NCBI GenBank assembly: GCA_016718155.1
Contig: JADKEH010000002.1
Coordinates: 124,001-188,000 of the forward strand
Direction of reading: 5' to 3'
Length of the DNA: 64,000 nucleotides
Source of the DNA: Candidatus Rhodoferax randersensis
GTDB taxonomy: Bacteria; Pseudomonadota; Gammaproteobacteria; Burkholderiales; Burkholderiaceae_C
Shown here: positions 54,503 through 63,298 of the stretch, piece after piece
Numbering within the stretch: the first letter of the stretch is position 1
Layout: every line of letters starts with the position of its first letter
Made by a program: the position numbers and the translations under genes
The notes under the pieces: generated by a model
What the model was told of the DNA's origin: nothing
The model's database searches: none
Seen by the model: only the letters and a program-made list of their open reading frames with translations

Positions 54503-54544
54503 TCAGGGCGGCAGCTATTGGGCCGGTGGTATGCTCCAAAAACC

Positions 54545-54898
54545 ATGAGACTACTAAGCAAATGGCTGCTTGCCGCAGCCGCCCTGCTGGCTGTGACCTA
54601 CCTGTATGACGGCGTGCAGGTAAAGAGCTTCAGTGCGGCCCTGATCGCGGCGTTTGTAATCGGGCTGTTCAACACGATCCTGCGTCCGATCCTGGTGGTG
54701 TTGACGCTGCCGGTCACGGTGGTCACGCTCGGGCTGTTTTTGTTCGTGATCAATGCGCTGATGTTCTGGGCTGCCGCGAGTTTGCTCGACGGCTTTCATG
54801 TCAACGGCTTCGGTGCCGCGCTGCTGGGTTCACTCATCTACTCGGCCTTTGGCCTGGTCATCGACTCAGCGCTCGAGCGCCTGTTCCTTAAGAAGTAA
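54545..54898 (+). CDS. Phage-holin superfamily IV-like membrane protein
   Basis: 117 aa with four membrane helices and the NTILRPILVVLTLPVTVVTLG pattern typical of PF04020. Despite the name these are chromosomal proteins of unknown function in many bacteria. Its 3' end overlaps the M48 protease gene tail-to-tail by 33 bp. Confidence 0.85.
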   Translation: MRLLSKWLLAAAALLAVTYLYDGVQVKSFSAALIAAFVIGLFNTILRPILVVLTLPVTVVTLGLFLFVINALMFWAAASLLDGFHVNGFGAALLGSLIYSAFGLVIDSALERLFLKK

Positions 54899-56440
54899 CT
54901 GCACCTCGCGCCGGCGCGTGTCGACGATCGAGGCCTCGACGTGGTCAACGCCTGAGGCCCGCACACCATCGCGCACCAAGGCTTGAGCGGCGTTGAAGCG
55001 ATCCAGCGCCGCCTCATAGTCCAGCACCGCCACCTTGGCCTCTGCGCTGGCGCGCACACTGCGTAGCGTCTGCCCCTGCGCGGCATAGGCGCCAGACAGC
55101 AGCGTCCATGCCTGGGCATCGCGCGGATGCAGTACCACCCACTCCTGCAAACGCTCGGCAGCCAACGCTGCCTGCCCGGCTGCCATCCAGGCCTGGGTGG
55201 ACAGCATGAGCCAGGGTCGGTCGGCCAGCGCCGTCGCCGTCGCCGGTGTACCCGACTGGCGCGGCGCCATGTTTGTCAGCAGGGCGACTGCCTTTGCCGC
55301 GTCCCCTTGGGCCAACACCAGCTCCGCGCGCAACAGCTCAATCAACCTCACGGCGGCCGGATCTGATATCGGCAAACGACCGAGTTGCTGAACATAGCTC
55401 AGTGCCAATGCCGGGTCCTGCAACTTGCTGGCCGCCAGCGCCGCCCCATAGAGGTTGGCGGCCTGGACTGACACAGGGCCCTTTTCGGTCGCCAATGGGT
55501 TCACCAGTGTCAGCCAGGCGCGCTGGGCGTCGACCGCCGTGTTGGACAGCACGCGCGCCCGGGCACTGAGCACGGCATGACTGACCGATTGGCTTGCACC
55601 ATCGGGCGCGCGCGCACCTGGCGGCACGCGCGACTGCATGTCCGCCAACCGTTCAGTGGTCAGCGGGTGGCTGCGCAGATAGGGAAAAGCGCCGTTGTCA
55701 TTGAGGCGCGACGATTGGCCAAGTTTGTCGAACATGGTGACAAAGCCGCTGGGATCAAAGCCTGCCTGAATGAGAATGCCGTGGCCAACCCGGTCCGCCT
55801 CGCGCTCCATGTCGCGCGAAAAGTTAAGCTGGCTCTGTGCGGCAACTGCTTGGCCGCCCACGATCACGGCATTCGCCGCGTTGGGATTCTTGGCGGCCAC
55901 CAGGGCGCCCAGAATCATCGCCCCCATGAGCCAGGGCGCCTGCTGGCTTTGCTTGGTGATAAGCCGGGAGATGTGCCGTTGCGTAACGTGACTGAGTTCA
56001 TGCGCCAGCACCGAGGCCAATTCGTCACGGCTGCTGACCGCCCCAACCAAGCCCAAATGCAAGCCCAGGTAGCCGCCAGGCAGCGCAAAGGCATTGATGC
56101 TGCGGTCGCGCCCCAGCATCACCTCCCAGGCAAAGCGCTGGTCCAGCTCGTCAGACAGGTCGCCGCGTGCGCGCGCGGCGGCCAGCAGCGGCTGCCAGAT
56201 GCCCTGCACGTAGTCCACCAACACCGGGTCGTCGATGTAGTCCGGGTCCCGGTAGAGCTCCCGCGCGATGCGCTCGCCCAGGCGGCGCTCTGCGCTGCTG
56301 TTCATTTCGCCACCACTGCCCAGGGTGGGGAGCTGCCCGGCGGAAGCAGAGGGTGCAACGCTCGTCGGCGTCTGCGCCCAACCGGTCGATAGGCCGCTTG
56401 CCACCAAGACCGTCGCGATGGCACTAAGGGGAAGTTTCAA
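54866..56440 (-). CDS. bepA: BepA-like periplasmic M48 metalloprotease with TPR domain
   Basis: 524 aa from a TTG at 56440 that gives a clean signal peptide (KLPLSAIATVLVASGLSTGWA). Zinc motif HELSH with downstream Glu in MEREADRVG. TPR-like C-terminal half. BepA/YfgC proteins degrade or help assemble outer-membrane LptD. The TTG overlaps the upstream tfpZ-like stop (TTGA). Family homology starts only after this point. Confidence 0.88.
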   Translation of the reverse strand: MKLPLSAIATVLVASGLSTGWAQTPTSVAPSASAGQLPTLGSGGEMNSSAERRLGERIARELYRDPDYIDDPVLVDYVQGIWQPLLAAARARGDLSDELDQRFAWEVMLGRDRSINAFALPGGYLGLHLGLVGAVSSRDELASVLAHELSHVTQRHISRLITKQSQQAPWLMGAMILGALVAAKNPNAANAVIVGGQAVAAQSQLNFSRDMEREADRVGHGILIQAGFDPSGFVTMFDKLGQSSRLNDNGAFPYLRSHPLTTERLADMQSRVPPGARAPDGASQSVSHAVLSARARVLSNTAVDAQRAWLTLVNPLATEKGPVSVQAANLYGAALAASKLQDPALALSYVQQLGRLPISDPAAVRLIELLRAELVLAQGDAAKAVALLTNMAPRQSGTPATATALADRPWLMLSTQAWMAAGQAALAAERLQEWVVLHPRDAQAWTLLSGAYAAQGQTLRSVRASAEAKVAVLDYEAALDRFNAAQALVRDGVRASGVDHVEASIVDTRRREVQLLLKEQALER

Positions 56441-57210
56441 AACGAATCCAAGGGCATGAAGGCCACCACATCGCCGTTGGTGGGATCGAGAAACACCGTC
56501 CAGAAGGTCTTTCGCCCGACCAAGGGCAGGTAGACCAGTGACTCCGGCTTGCGGCCTTTGGCGGCAATGACGGCGTCGATGGCTGCCGCGTGGGCAGCGA
56601 AGCGCGCCTTCAGATCGGACACCGGTTTCGCTTCGCGTCGAATCTCGGCTGAGGCCGCCTCGTAAGGCTGCCACAGATCAGGGCGCGCACTGAGCGACCC
56701 GCCTCCCACCGCTGCCAAGGTGGCATCCATGCTCTCGCCACTGTCCTTGAAAGGTCGCAGGGATAAGAGCGTGGGCCCGGTCATGGGCAACGCGGTGATG
56801 CCAGTGGGCGTCTTGTCCAACAACTCAACCGGAATGTCGATAGCGTGAACCACCCGAAAGAGCTTGTATTCAAACACCAGATGCACCGGCCGCGCCACCC
56901 ACACCGTCCACAAACCATAGCCCAGCGCCGCCAGCTGGATCAGCACCACGATGATCAGATCGCGCCGCAACTCCGTCCACGGCTTGGCGCGGTTAAACAC
57001 CACCAAGGTGATCAACGGGCCCAAAATGACATCCACCGCAATCACGATCAAAAACAATTCCCGCCCCCCGGAAATCTCCCGGTAGGGGTAGGGATACCAA
57101 AGCCCGAAGACCAGCCACGCGGCCAAGGCCGCGATACACAAGCTCAATCCCAAATGAATACCGCTGGCGCGCAGCCGATCTTTCCAGTTTGAAGGTTTCT
57201 GCTCAAGCAT
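56437..57210 (-). CDS. TfpX/TfpZ-type pilin accessory protein
   Basis: 257 aa. N-terminal three membrane helices (SLCIAALAAWLVFGLWYPYPY, LFLIVIAVDVILGPLITLVVF, LIIVVLIQLAALGYGLWTVWV) and a periplasmic domain ending VFLDPTNGDVVAFMPL. It resembles TfpX/TfpZ proteins that modulate type IV pilin assembly. A pilin gene lies 4.7 kb away on the same strand. Confidence 0.85.
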   Translation of the reverse strand: MLEQKPSNWKDRLRASGIHLGLSLCIAALAAWLVFGLWYPYPYREISGGRELFLIVIAVDVILGPLITLVVFNRAKPWTELRRDLIIVVLIQLAALGYGLWTVWVARPVHLVFEYKLFRVVHAIDIPVELLDKTPTGITALPMTGPTLLSLRPFKDSGESMDATLAAVGGGSLSARPDLWQPYEAASAEIRREAKPVSDLKARFAAHAAAIDAVIAAKGRKPESLVYLPLVGRKTFWTVFLDPTNGDVVAFMPLDSF

Positions 57211-57259
57211 GGTCGTATGATGTCCGAAGTTGATAAACGTTCTGTAAAGCAGTCAATTC

Positions 57260-57748
57260 ATGAGCGCGCTGACCCATTTTGATTCACTCGGCCAGGCCCA
57301 CATGGTCGATGTCGGCAGCAAGGCCAGCAGCCACCGTATCGGCATCGCCCGCGGGCAGATTGAAATGTTACCCGCCACGCTGGCCATTGTCCAAAGCGGC
57401 ACGGCCAAAAAGGGTGACGTGCTGGGCATTGCCCGCGTTGCCGGCATCATGGCAGCCAAACGAACCAGCGACCTCATTCCGCTGTGCCACCCGTTGGCAC
57501 TGACACGTGTCGCCATCGAATTCGAGACTGGCTTGGATGAAGCCGCCAACATGGGCCACGTCTCCTGCACCGCAACCGTCGAGACCGTCGGACCAACCGG
57601 CGTAGAGATGGAAGCCCTGACAGCGGTGCAAGTGGCCCTGTTGACCATTTACGACATGTGCAAGGCGGTTGACCGGGGGATGACGATCACCCAGGTCAAA
57701 CTGTTGGAAAAACATGGTGGCAAATCGGGCAGCTACTGTGCGCCATGA
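57260..57748 (+). CDS. moaC: MoaC, cyclic pyranopterin monophosphate synthase
   Basis: 162 aa. AHMVDVGSKA, LIPLCHPLALT, MEALTAVQVALLTIYDMCKAVD (cited in part) and KHGGKSG are MoaC motifs. It makes the molybdopterin precursor cPMP. Its stop overlaps the next gene as ATGA although that gene is functionally unrelated. Confidence 0.96.
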   Translation: MSALTHFDSLGQAHMVDVGSKASSHRIGIARGQIEMLPATLAIVQSGTAKKGDVLGIARVAGIMAAKRTSDLIPLCHPLALTRVAIEFETGLDEAANMGHVSCTATVETVGPTGVEMEALTAVQVALLTIYDMCKAVDRGMTITQVKLLEKHGGKSGSYCAP

Positions 57749-59436
57749 GAACACTGCGTGGCCGCCTGCGTTCCGAGCTGGTTTGGCACCTGTTGGGTTT
57801 TGCCCTGATATCCGTGTTGGCAGTTTGGCTGTATTTCCCCTACCTCGAAAACCCGCTGGTTTTTGACGACACAAATCTCTTTCACACCGACATCCTGACA
57901 ACAGCAGCGATTGCACCGTGGGAAGTCGGGATTCGTGGTCTGCCCTATTTCACTGTGGGATGGGTCGAGACACAGATTGGCAGCATGCAGGCGCATCGCT
58001 GGGTGAGTCTGGCACTGCACGTCCTTGTCGCTTACCAGATGTTCCGGTTTCTGGAAGAGTTGTTGGTTGCCAGCGAACCATTGCCACCGAGCCTGGCGGC
58101 AAATCTACTGCATGTGCGATGGATTGCAGGGTTGGTGGCCACGGCTTTCGTGTGCCACCCGGTGGCTGTCTACGGCGCAGGCTACCTGGTGCAGCGGACC
58201 ATTGTGTTCGCTGCGCTGTTTGCCTTGCTTTGCCTTCGCGCATTGCTACAAGCGCTGGTCCAGAATCGACTCAGCCCAGCGGTCTGGGCGGCCGTTTGGG
58301 CTTCACTGTCAATTCTGTCGAAGCAGCATGCTGCTCTGCTCCCGATCGCGGCGCTCGCTTTGATTCCAGTGGTTGGGCGGTGGTCACGAGACACCGTCAG
58401 AACAGGCTCGGTGTTCCTGCTTCTTTGCCTTCCGGCCATGTTGTTGGCCGTGCTGACCAGCCTCTCCGTGGTGGGACAGGTTTACGAGTCATCGATCAAA
58501 GACCTTGAAACCGAGTTGTATTCGTTGCCCCAATTTTTGAATGGGTATGAAAAGTGGCTGTTGTCTGCGTCTACTCAGGCCAGGCTCTTTTTGGCATATT
58601 GGCAGCAGTGGTTGTGGCCTGATCCTGGGCTTATGTCAGCCGACCTGCGGGTAGATTTTCTTCGCCCGTGGACCCATCAGAGCGCCTGGGCTTGGATCAT
58701 CGGTTTTCTGTCGCTGCCAGTCTTGGCAACGGCCTGGTCGGTGCGAACACACCATGCGAGGCTGGTGGCATTTGCGCTGACCTTCGCGTGTGTTCTATTC
58801 TTGGTGGAACTAGCGTCTGTACGGTTTCAGGAACCCTACGTACTTTATCGAAGCTACTTGTGGGCAATCGGCTACTGCACGTTTGTGGCGGCATTGGCTT
58901 ACCGACTGCCCCCGAGAGTTGGCATTGGCATCTTGGTCCTTGTTATTCCCCTTCTGTTTTTTCAGTCGTTGGGAAGATTGGACACGTTTCGCTCCAAATT
59001 GGCACTTTGGGATGACGCCGCGGCCAAACTGCCAAAGCTTGAAATTGCCGGTTCAAGTCGAATCCTGTTCAACCGCGGCGGAGAGCGTTTTCGCTCAGGC
59101 CAGCCTGACGGCGCTATGGAAGACATCAATCAAGCAATCCGCCTGAATCCTCCAAATGGCCGTTTTCGCGTTGCGCGTGCCGTTGCCTTGCTCGGACAAG
59201 GCCGTGCTGGCGAGGCGCTTGCGGACCTAGAGGCTGCCAGACGCTCGATCCCAACCGATCCCCATCTACTCTACGTGCGATCGCGCGCTTTGCGGGCGCT
59301 TGGTAGACTGGATGAGGCCGATGTCTCACTTCTCGAGGCGGCACGGCAAGGCAGTTTTCCGGCGAAATACGAAATCGCGCGCAAGCGCTCTCCCACTGGC
59401 GACGTCACCGTCAACTTGCGGGATGATCCTCCCTGA
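57745..59436 (+). CDS. Polytopic membrane protein with C-terminal TPR (GT-C/TMTC-like)
   Basis: 563 aa. About ten membrane helices, an FDDTNLF segment after TM1 that resembles the DD motif of GT-C glycosyltransferases, and a C-terminal TPR region (PDGAMEDINQAIRLNPPNGR, LADLEAARRSIPTD). Placed opposite pglL and near pilA, it may act in pilin glycosylation like TfpW-type proteins. Donor and target unknown. Codon use is less GC-rich than neighbours (several TTG/TTT runs), hinting at a variable region. Confidence 0.75.
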   Translation: MRTLRGRLRSELVWHLLGFALISVLAVWLYFPYLENPLVFDDTNLFHTDILTTAAIAPWEVGIRGLPYFTVGWVETQIGSMQAHRWVSLALHVLVAYQMFRFLEELLVASEPLPPSLAANLLHVRWIAGLVATAFVCHPVAVYGAGYLVQRTIVFAALFALLCLRALLQALVQNRLSPAVWAAVWASLSILSKQHAALLPIAALALIPVVGRWSRDTVRTGSVFLLLCLPAMLLAVLTSLSVVGQVYESSIKDLETELYSLPQFLNGYEKWLLSASTQARLFLAYWQQWLWPDPGLMSADLRVDFLRPWTHQSAWAWIIGFLSLPVLATAWSVRTHHARLVAFALTFACVLFLVELASVRFQEPYVLYRSYLWAIGYCTFVAALAYRLPPRVGIGILVLVIPLLFFQSLGRLDTFRSKLALWDDAAAKLPKLEIAGSSRILFNRGGERFRSGQPDGAMEDINQAIRLNPPNGRFRVARAVALLGQGRAGEALADLEAARRSIPTDPHLLYVRSRALRALGRLDEADVSLLEAARQGSFPAKYEIARKRSPTGDVTVNLRDDPP

Positions 59437-59520
59437 ATCGCAACCGGACTGCGAAGAGCGAGGAGCGCGAAACTCGCGAGGATTTTGCACGTTGCTTGGC
59501 GCGATGAATGCGCGCCGATA

Positions 59521-61248
59521 TCAAGGACCGACGGGAAACGGCGCTTTATGCAGTACCGGGTACTGGCCTTGTCCCAGGTCTGCCCATCGCTTCCGAGCTA
59601 AGCTACACGCGCGGCGTGGGTGCATGCTGCATAGTCGACGGAGCGCCTGGGTTGCCGCAATCGGTTGACCGTTGACCGCCAGGGCGAGCGCATACTTGAA
59701 CATACCAGAGGAGTGGCCAAATCTGCCCGAAACCAAGCGCATCCACTCAAGTTCGTTCGCCGTCATGCCGGGCCGTGCGTCCGTTCTCGAGAACCGCATC
59801 AATTCGCTGAGCTGGGTCAACAGGACAGCGGTGGGCAACTCATCGCGCATAGGTTCACCGATGGTCGCCTCCTGAAATCTCAAGTTTCGCCAATCCCGCT
59901 CCCAAAGTGGGTACTCGAGACTGACTTTGACGAGCAGTGTGCACCCCATGGCCAGTACGAACATCAGCGCCGACTTCTGGACACGATGATTCAATCTGGC
60001 GCACAGCAGATCGACGCTTGAGGGATACCGGGCCGATAGAGAGCCCATCAATAACCCAACCGGCAACAGGAAGTAGGCGTAGTTGAGCGGATACTCGACC
60101 ATAGCGTGACTGAAGACGATGCCCACCGTAACGAGGCTCGGCCACGCAGACGAGTCTTGACATCGGCGCGTCTGCCAGACCGCCCATGCAGCCAAGCCCG
60201 CGATAGCAACCAGCCCCACAGGCAAACCGTTCCACAGGAGCAGGTCCAATGGCAAGCTGTGCGAACTATAAAAGAAGCTGAACGTGGGCGCGAAGTCCAA
60301 CGCGGTGGCAGTTTGCGCAAAGCCAATTTGATTCCAGCCATATCCAACCCAGGGGCTGCGGCAAATTGCCTCCAGCATGGAGTGCCAATAAATTGAACGG
60401 ATTCCCGGTGAATCCAGACGATTGACTGCGGTCTGGACGTCTGAAGCAAGCAGCAACACTTCGTTGAGGGCGGGCCAGGAAAGACTGCCAATAAAAAAGC
60501 AAGCGGTGAGGCCAATCGCCACGATGGGATGGGTTCGCAACTCGCACCGTCGACGCATCAAAAGGTAGGCTGGCCACAGCCAAGCCAAGGCCAGCACAAT
60601 GGTGCGCGATCCCGTCATGACCAAACCGAGCGTCAAAAACAGCACGCCGATCACAGCCACGCGCGCGCTTATCTGCCGGGCTTCAAACAGGGCCACATGT
60701 GCCGTTACACCCATCAACAGCAAAGTAGCCAATTGGTTCGGTTGTGCCAGATTGCCAAAAACCCTGCCGCCGGGCGGCAGATCCGCGCCATAGATGCCCA
60801 GCAGGTCAAGCTGCAACCACTGCTGCAGGGCAACGCCAAGGGACAGGTGACCCGCCACGGCAAGTGCGGCCCACATAGGCCCCAGAACAGCAGCCGGCGC
60901 AGTCCCCTCCAGGGCGGGCGTGATCAGCCTTGCTCCGGCAAGCGCCGCGAGAGCGAACCCAGTCAGATAGAGGATGGCCATCCAGCCATCCCCGCTGAAT
61001 GCAATCTGTCCTGCAACCGTTTGAAGTAGGGCAACGGCAGCCAGGAGCAGCCCCCCAACTGAAATCGCCGGCAGTGGGCCGCCGCGAAGGCCGGCCCAAA
61101 TTATGATGGGCACAAAAGCAACTGCTGCCACTAGTTCACTGTGGAAGCTCAACCAGGGCGGGTAGTGGTTGGGTACCAGGAACGCCACTGTCAGCGCGAA
61201 TGCGGTCCATTGAAGCAAACTGGTTCGAATCGGCATGGGTGGCAGCAT
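59521..61248 (-). CDS. PglL/Wzy-type O-oligosaccharyltransferase
   Basis: 575 aa. Twelve or so membrane helices, the motif GNLAQPNQLATLLL near residue 165 and the large periplasmic loop with SSHSLPLDLLLWNG identify the Wzy_C/PglL family. PglL enzymes attach glycans to type IV pilins. It is directly downstream of pilA on the same strand, separated by a terminator. The start may be 61248 or 61236. Confidence 0.85.
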   Translation of the reverse strand: MLPPMPIRTSLLQWTAFALTVAFLVPNHYPPWLSFHSELVAAVAFVPIIIWAGLRGGPLPAISVGGLLLAAVALLQTVAGQIAFSGDGWMAILYLTGFALAALAGARLITPALEGTAPAAVLGPMWAALAVAGHLSLGVALQQWLQLDLLGIYGADLPPGGRVFGNLAQPNQLATLLLMGVTAHVALFEARQISARVAVIGVLFLTLGLVMTGSRTIVLALAWLWPAYLLMRRRCELRTHPIVAIGLTACFFIGSLSWPALNEVLLLASDVQTAVNRLDSPGIRSIYWHSMLEAICRSPWVGYGWNQIGFAQTATALDFAPTFSFFYSSHSLPLDLLLWNGLPVGLVAIAGLAAWAVWQTRRCQDSSAWPSLVTVGIVFSHAMVEYPLNYAYFLLPVGLLMGSLSARYPSSVDLLCARLNHRVQKSALMFVLAMGCTLLVKVSLEYPLWERDWRNLRFQEATIGEPMRDELPTAVLLTQLSELMRFSRTDARPGMTANELEWMRLVSGRFGHSSGMFKYALALAVNGQPIAATQALRRLCSMHPRRACSLARKRWADLGQGQYPVLHKAPFPVGP

Positions 61249-61361
61249 CACGCGCGCATCGACAGCAAACCTACAAATTCATGGCGCCCATACATCATGC
61301 TGTTCGGAGGTAAGCGGTTTCTAGTGCTGCGAATGCTTGTTTGATAGGCAGGTATTCAAGC

Positions 61362-61390
61362 AAAACGGCGCGTCCAAGACGCGCCGTTTT
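61362..61390 (-). terminator. Intrinsic terminator after pilA
   Basis: AAAACGGCGCGTC-CAA-GACGCGCCGTTTT: a perfect 13-bp stem with flanking A and T runs, 51 bp beyond the pilA stop and before pglL. Bidirectional in form. Confidence 0.85.
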
Positions 61391-61440
61391 CTTTCTCGAG
61401 GTTGTATCAGATCGTCAAAATAACCCGAGATCAATGGGGA

Positions 61441-61929
61441 TTAACCGCGGCAAGAACCTGGCAAATACTTCGCTGGCATCGTGCCGGGAGCGCAAACCCA
61501 CTTGAAGACGGGTACGTTGACATCAGTTGTACCAATTGCAGTTGTCGCATTCAAATAAGGCGTCATCGTGATGGTCTTGCTGGCCGCTTGATTGAGGGAC
61601 GTATTGGCACTGGTGCTGACAGTGATTACCCCGACGTTGCTAGTCTTGATACTGAGAACATAGAGCGTGGGCTCACTGCCAGCGGTGTCGTTCGTGTTTT
61701 GCTCACAGCCCCAAGCGTTGGCAGCTGGGTTGGTAGTGCTGGAGTTGCTCTGAATGGTCTCGGTAATACTGGTGCGACATTGGGAGGCAGCCAAAATAGC
61801 CTCAGATACTTTCGCACGGACGGTGTAGTCCTGGTACGCAGGCAGCGCAACGGCGGCCAAAATACCGATGATCGCGACCACGATCATCAGTTCGATCAGG
61901 GTAAAACCCTGTTGCAGAGAACGTTTCAT
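61441..61929 (-). CDS. pilA: Type IV major pilin (PilA)
   Basis: 162 aa. Short leader MKRSLQQG, cleavage before FTLIELMIVVAIIGILAAVALPAYQ (named in part), with Glu5 present. Two cysteines near the C-terminus (CAPG...GSC) form the D-region disulfide. The variable domain is Ser/Thr/Asn-rich, a plausible glycan target for the adjacent PglL-like enzyme. It has its own sigma-54 promoter and terminator. Confidence 0.95.
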   Translation of the reverse strand: MKRSLQQGFTLIELMIVVAIIGILAAVALPAYQDYTVRAKVSEAILAASQCRTSITETIQSNSSTTNPAANAWGCEQNTNDTAGSEPTLYVLSIKTSNVGVITVSTSANTSLNQAASKTITMTPYLNATTAIGTTDVNVPVFKWVCAPGTMPAKYLPGSCRG

Positions 61930-61973
61930 GGGAAACTCCTTGGGTTAAAGAAATGGAAGAGACGATTCACTAC

Positions 61974-61989
61974 AGCATGATCCGTGCCA
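61974..61989 (-). promoter_or_regulatory. Sigma-54 promoter of pilA
   Basis: Minus strand TGGCACGGATCATGCT: TGGCACG-N4-aTGCT, one mismatch, exact spacing. The start site would be near 61962, ~33 nt before pilA. PilR would be the expected activator; its gene is not in the window. Confidence 0.85.
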
Positions 61990-62104
61990 GCCTTGGTGAG
62001 TGCGCGGCATAGCGCCCCCTGACCAGTTTCCCACCCAAATCGGCAACGCATACCCTTTGTTGCAGATTCCGGAGCGGGGCGACGACATTTTTGTCACGCC
62101 ATAT

Positions 62105-62163
62105 GTGTCACTTGATACAAACCTGTCTGACCATTTTGATGTCCGTCAGCCCCATCATGATCT
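62105..62163 (-). repeat. Duplicate of the 3' end of the neighbouring GspE/PilB-family gene
   Basis: The last ~58 bp of the gene ending at 63299 (coding MMGLTDIKMVRQVCIK and the stop) recur here with about four mismatches. Homology stops at AAAAGATC. With the copy at 63299-63357 it forms direct repeats flanking the hip remnant. Confidence 0.85.
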
Positions 62164-62220
62164 TTTTTCGTGATCCAGCCGCCCACAACGGCTCTACTGC
62201 CAGATGTGTTTAAGACACCG

Positions 62221-63220
62221 TCAATAGCCTTGGCGCGCACCATCCCAAATTGCCTCCATCCTTTGAAGCAAGGCCGGCGCAATGCTGCCATGGCCGCGTG
62301 CCAGTTGTAGGGCCTGACTCATGCCGTCACTGAGTTTGTCCACCACTGCGCCGGGGTCTTGCACGCCACATATGTCGCGGCCAAATTTCTCCAAGTCCTT
62401 GCGCGCAGGATAGCTTCGGGCGGGCGACCGGTCGCCACTGCGTTGGCCGCGCCGCAGCTTAAGGGCCATGGTGTGGTCCACCGTCTCGATGCCGCCAGGG
62501 CGCTCATAGGTATAAAGGGTGGTTGTGACTTGGTCGTAGAGGGGGCTCAACCATACGCTGGGCGCGTCACCTGGGCTGAGCTCGTTATACAGAACCCCAA
62601 AGTTCTTCAGGTGTGCGTCGCCATTACGCAAGAGCACGCTAAGCGCCAGAAAGTCGAAAAATTCGCTCAGCGCGGCGGGGGCGTCGGTGCATACGAGTTG
62701 CAGGGCGCTGGCAACATCTTCATAGCTACCAATGTACTTGCGGCTGCTCAGGCGGTCGCGCACGCGCAGTTGCATGACGGCCGCGATGTCTTCGAAGCCA
62801 AGGCGCTGAGTAGGCGTCCACCAGTTCTTCAAACATTGCGGCGCTACGTCCGCCGCGCAACAGGTCTTGCCGGGACACACTGGCGGGAGCTTCAGTTGGT
62901 GGCGCGCCAGGCAGGCTGTACCCCAAACGGCCAATGCCTCCCGAACCCATGAGAGCCAGGAGGTGCATTTTGGAGAGCGCAAATTTGGGATATCGATCCA
63001 GGATGCGATCAAATAGGTAGCCTTCGGGCAGATTCATGTCCAGCGCGGCAAACAAATCGCCATCCTGGAAAACGCGCTCGCTTGCTGGCAGGCCCAGCCC
63101 CACGAAACGCTGCGCACCCGGCTCATACACCAGTTGGTAGACCGACTGCTTGAGCAATGCGGCCGTAGCTTGACCGGCGACGCTGATCTGCAACTCTTTA
63201 AGCCGTTCGGGCCAGTTCAC
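62221..63220 (-). pseudogene. Degraded HipA-type kinase gene
   Basis: Two frames. 63220 to ~62810 encodes an N-terminal HipA coupling domain (DMNLPEGYLFDRIL, KMHLLALMGSGGIG, AMFEELVDAY). From ~62810 another frame encodes the kinase C-lobe (RLGFEDIAAVM, RNGDAHLKNFGVLY, SPLYDQVTTTLY). The family's P-loop (SGxxGxQPK) and nucleotide-binding lysine region, ~80 residues, is missing at the junction. It cannot make an active kinase. The GTG start overlaps a remnant upstream stop. Confidence 0.85.
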
Positions 63221-63298
63221 TCGCCATCCTCTGCATGCAGGTGGGCAAACGCCCTTTGCAATGCCTGAACATGGAGCCCGGGGCTAAGGCCGGCATCG
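63217..63298 (-). pseudogene. Possible C-terminal remnant of a HipB-like antitoxin
   Basis: About 27 codons in frame (GLSPGLHVQALQRAFAHL... ending EDGE and a stop) overlap the hipA-like GTG as GTGA. No start is left: the frame runs straight into the 3' end of the GspE/PilB-family gene. Assignment to an antitoxin rests on position only. Confidence 0.4.

Noticed and set aside
54545..54898. Prophage (from the holin-like gene)
   Set aside because: PF04020 proteins are chromosomal in many bacteria, and no other phage genes are nearby.
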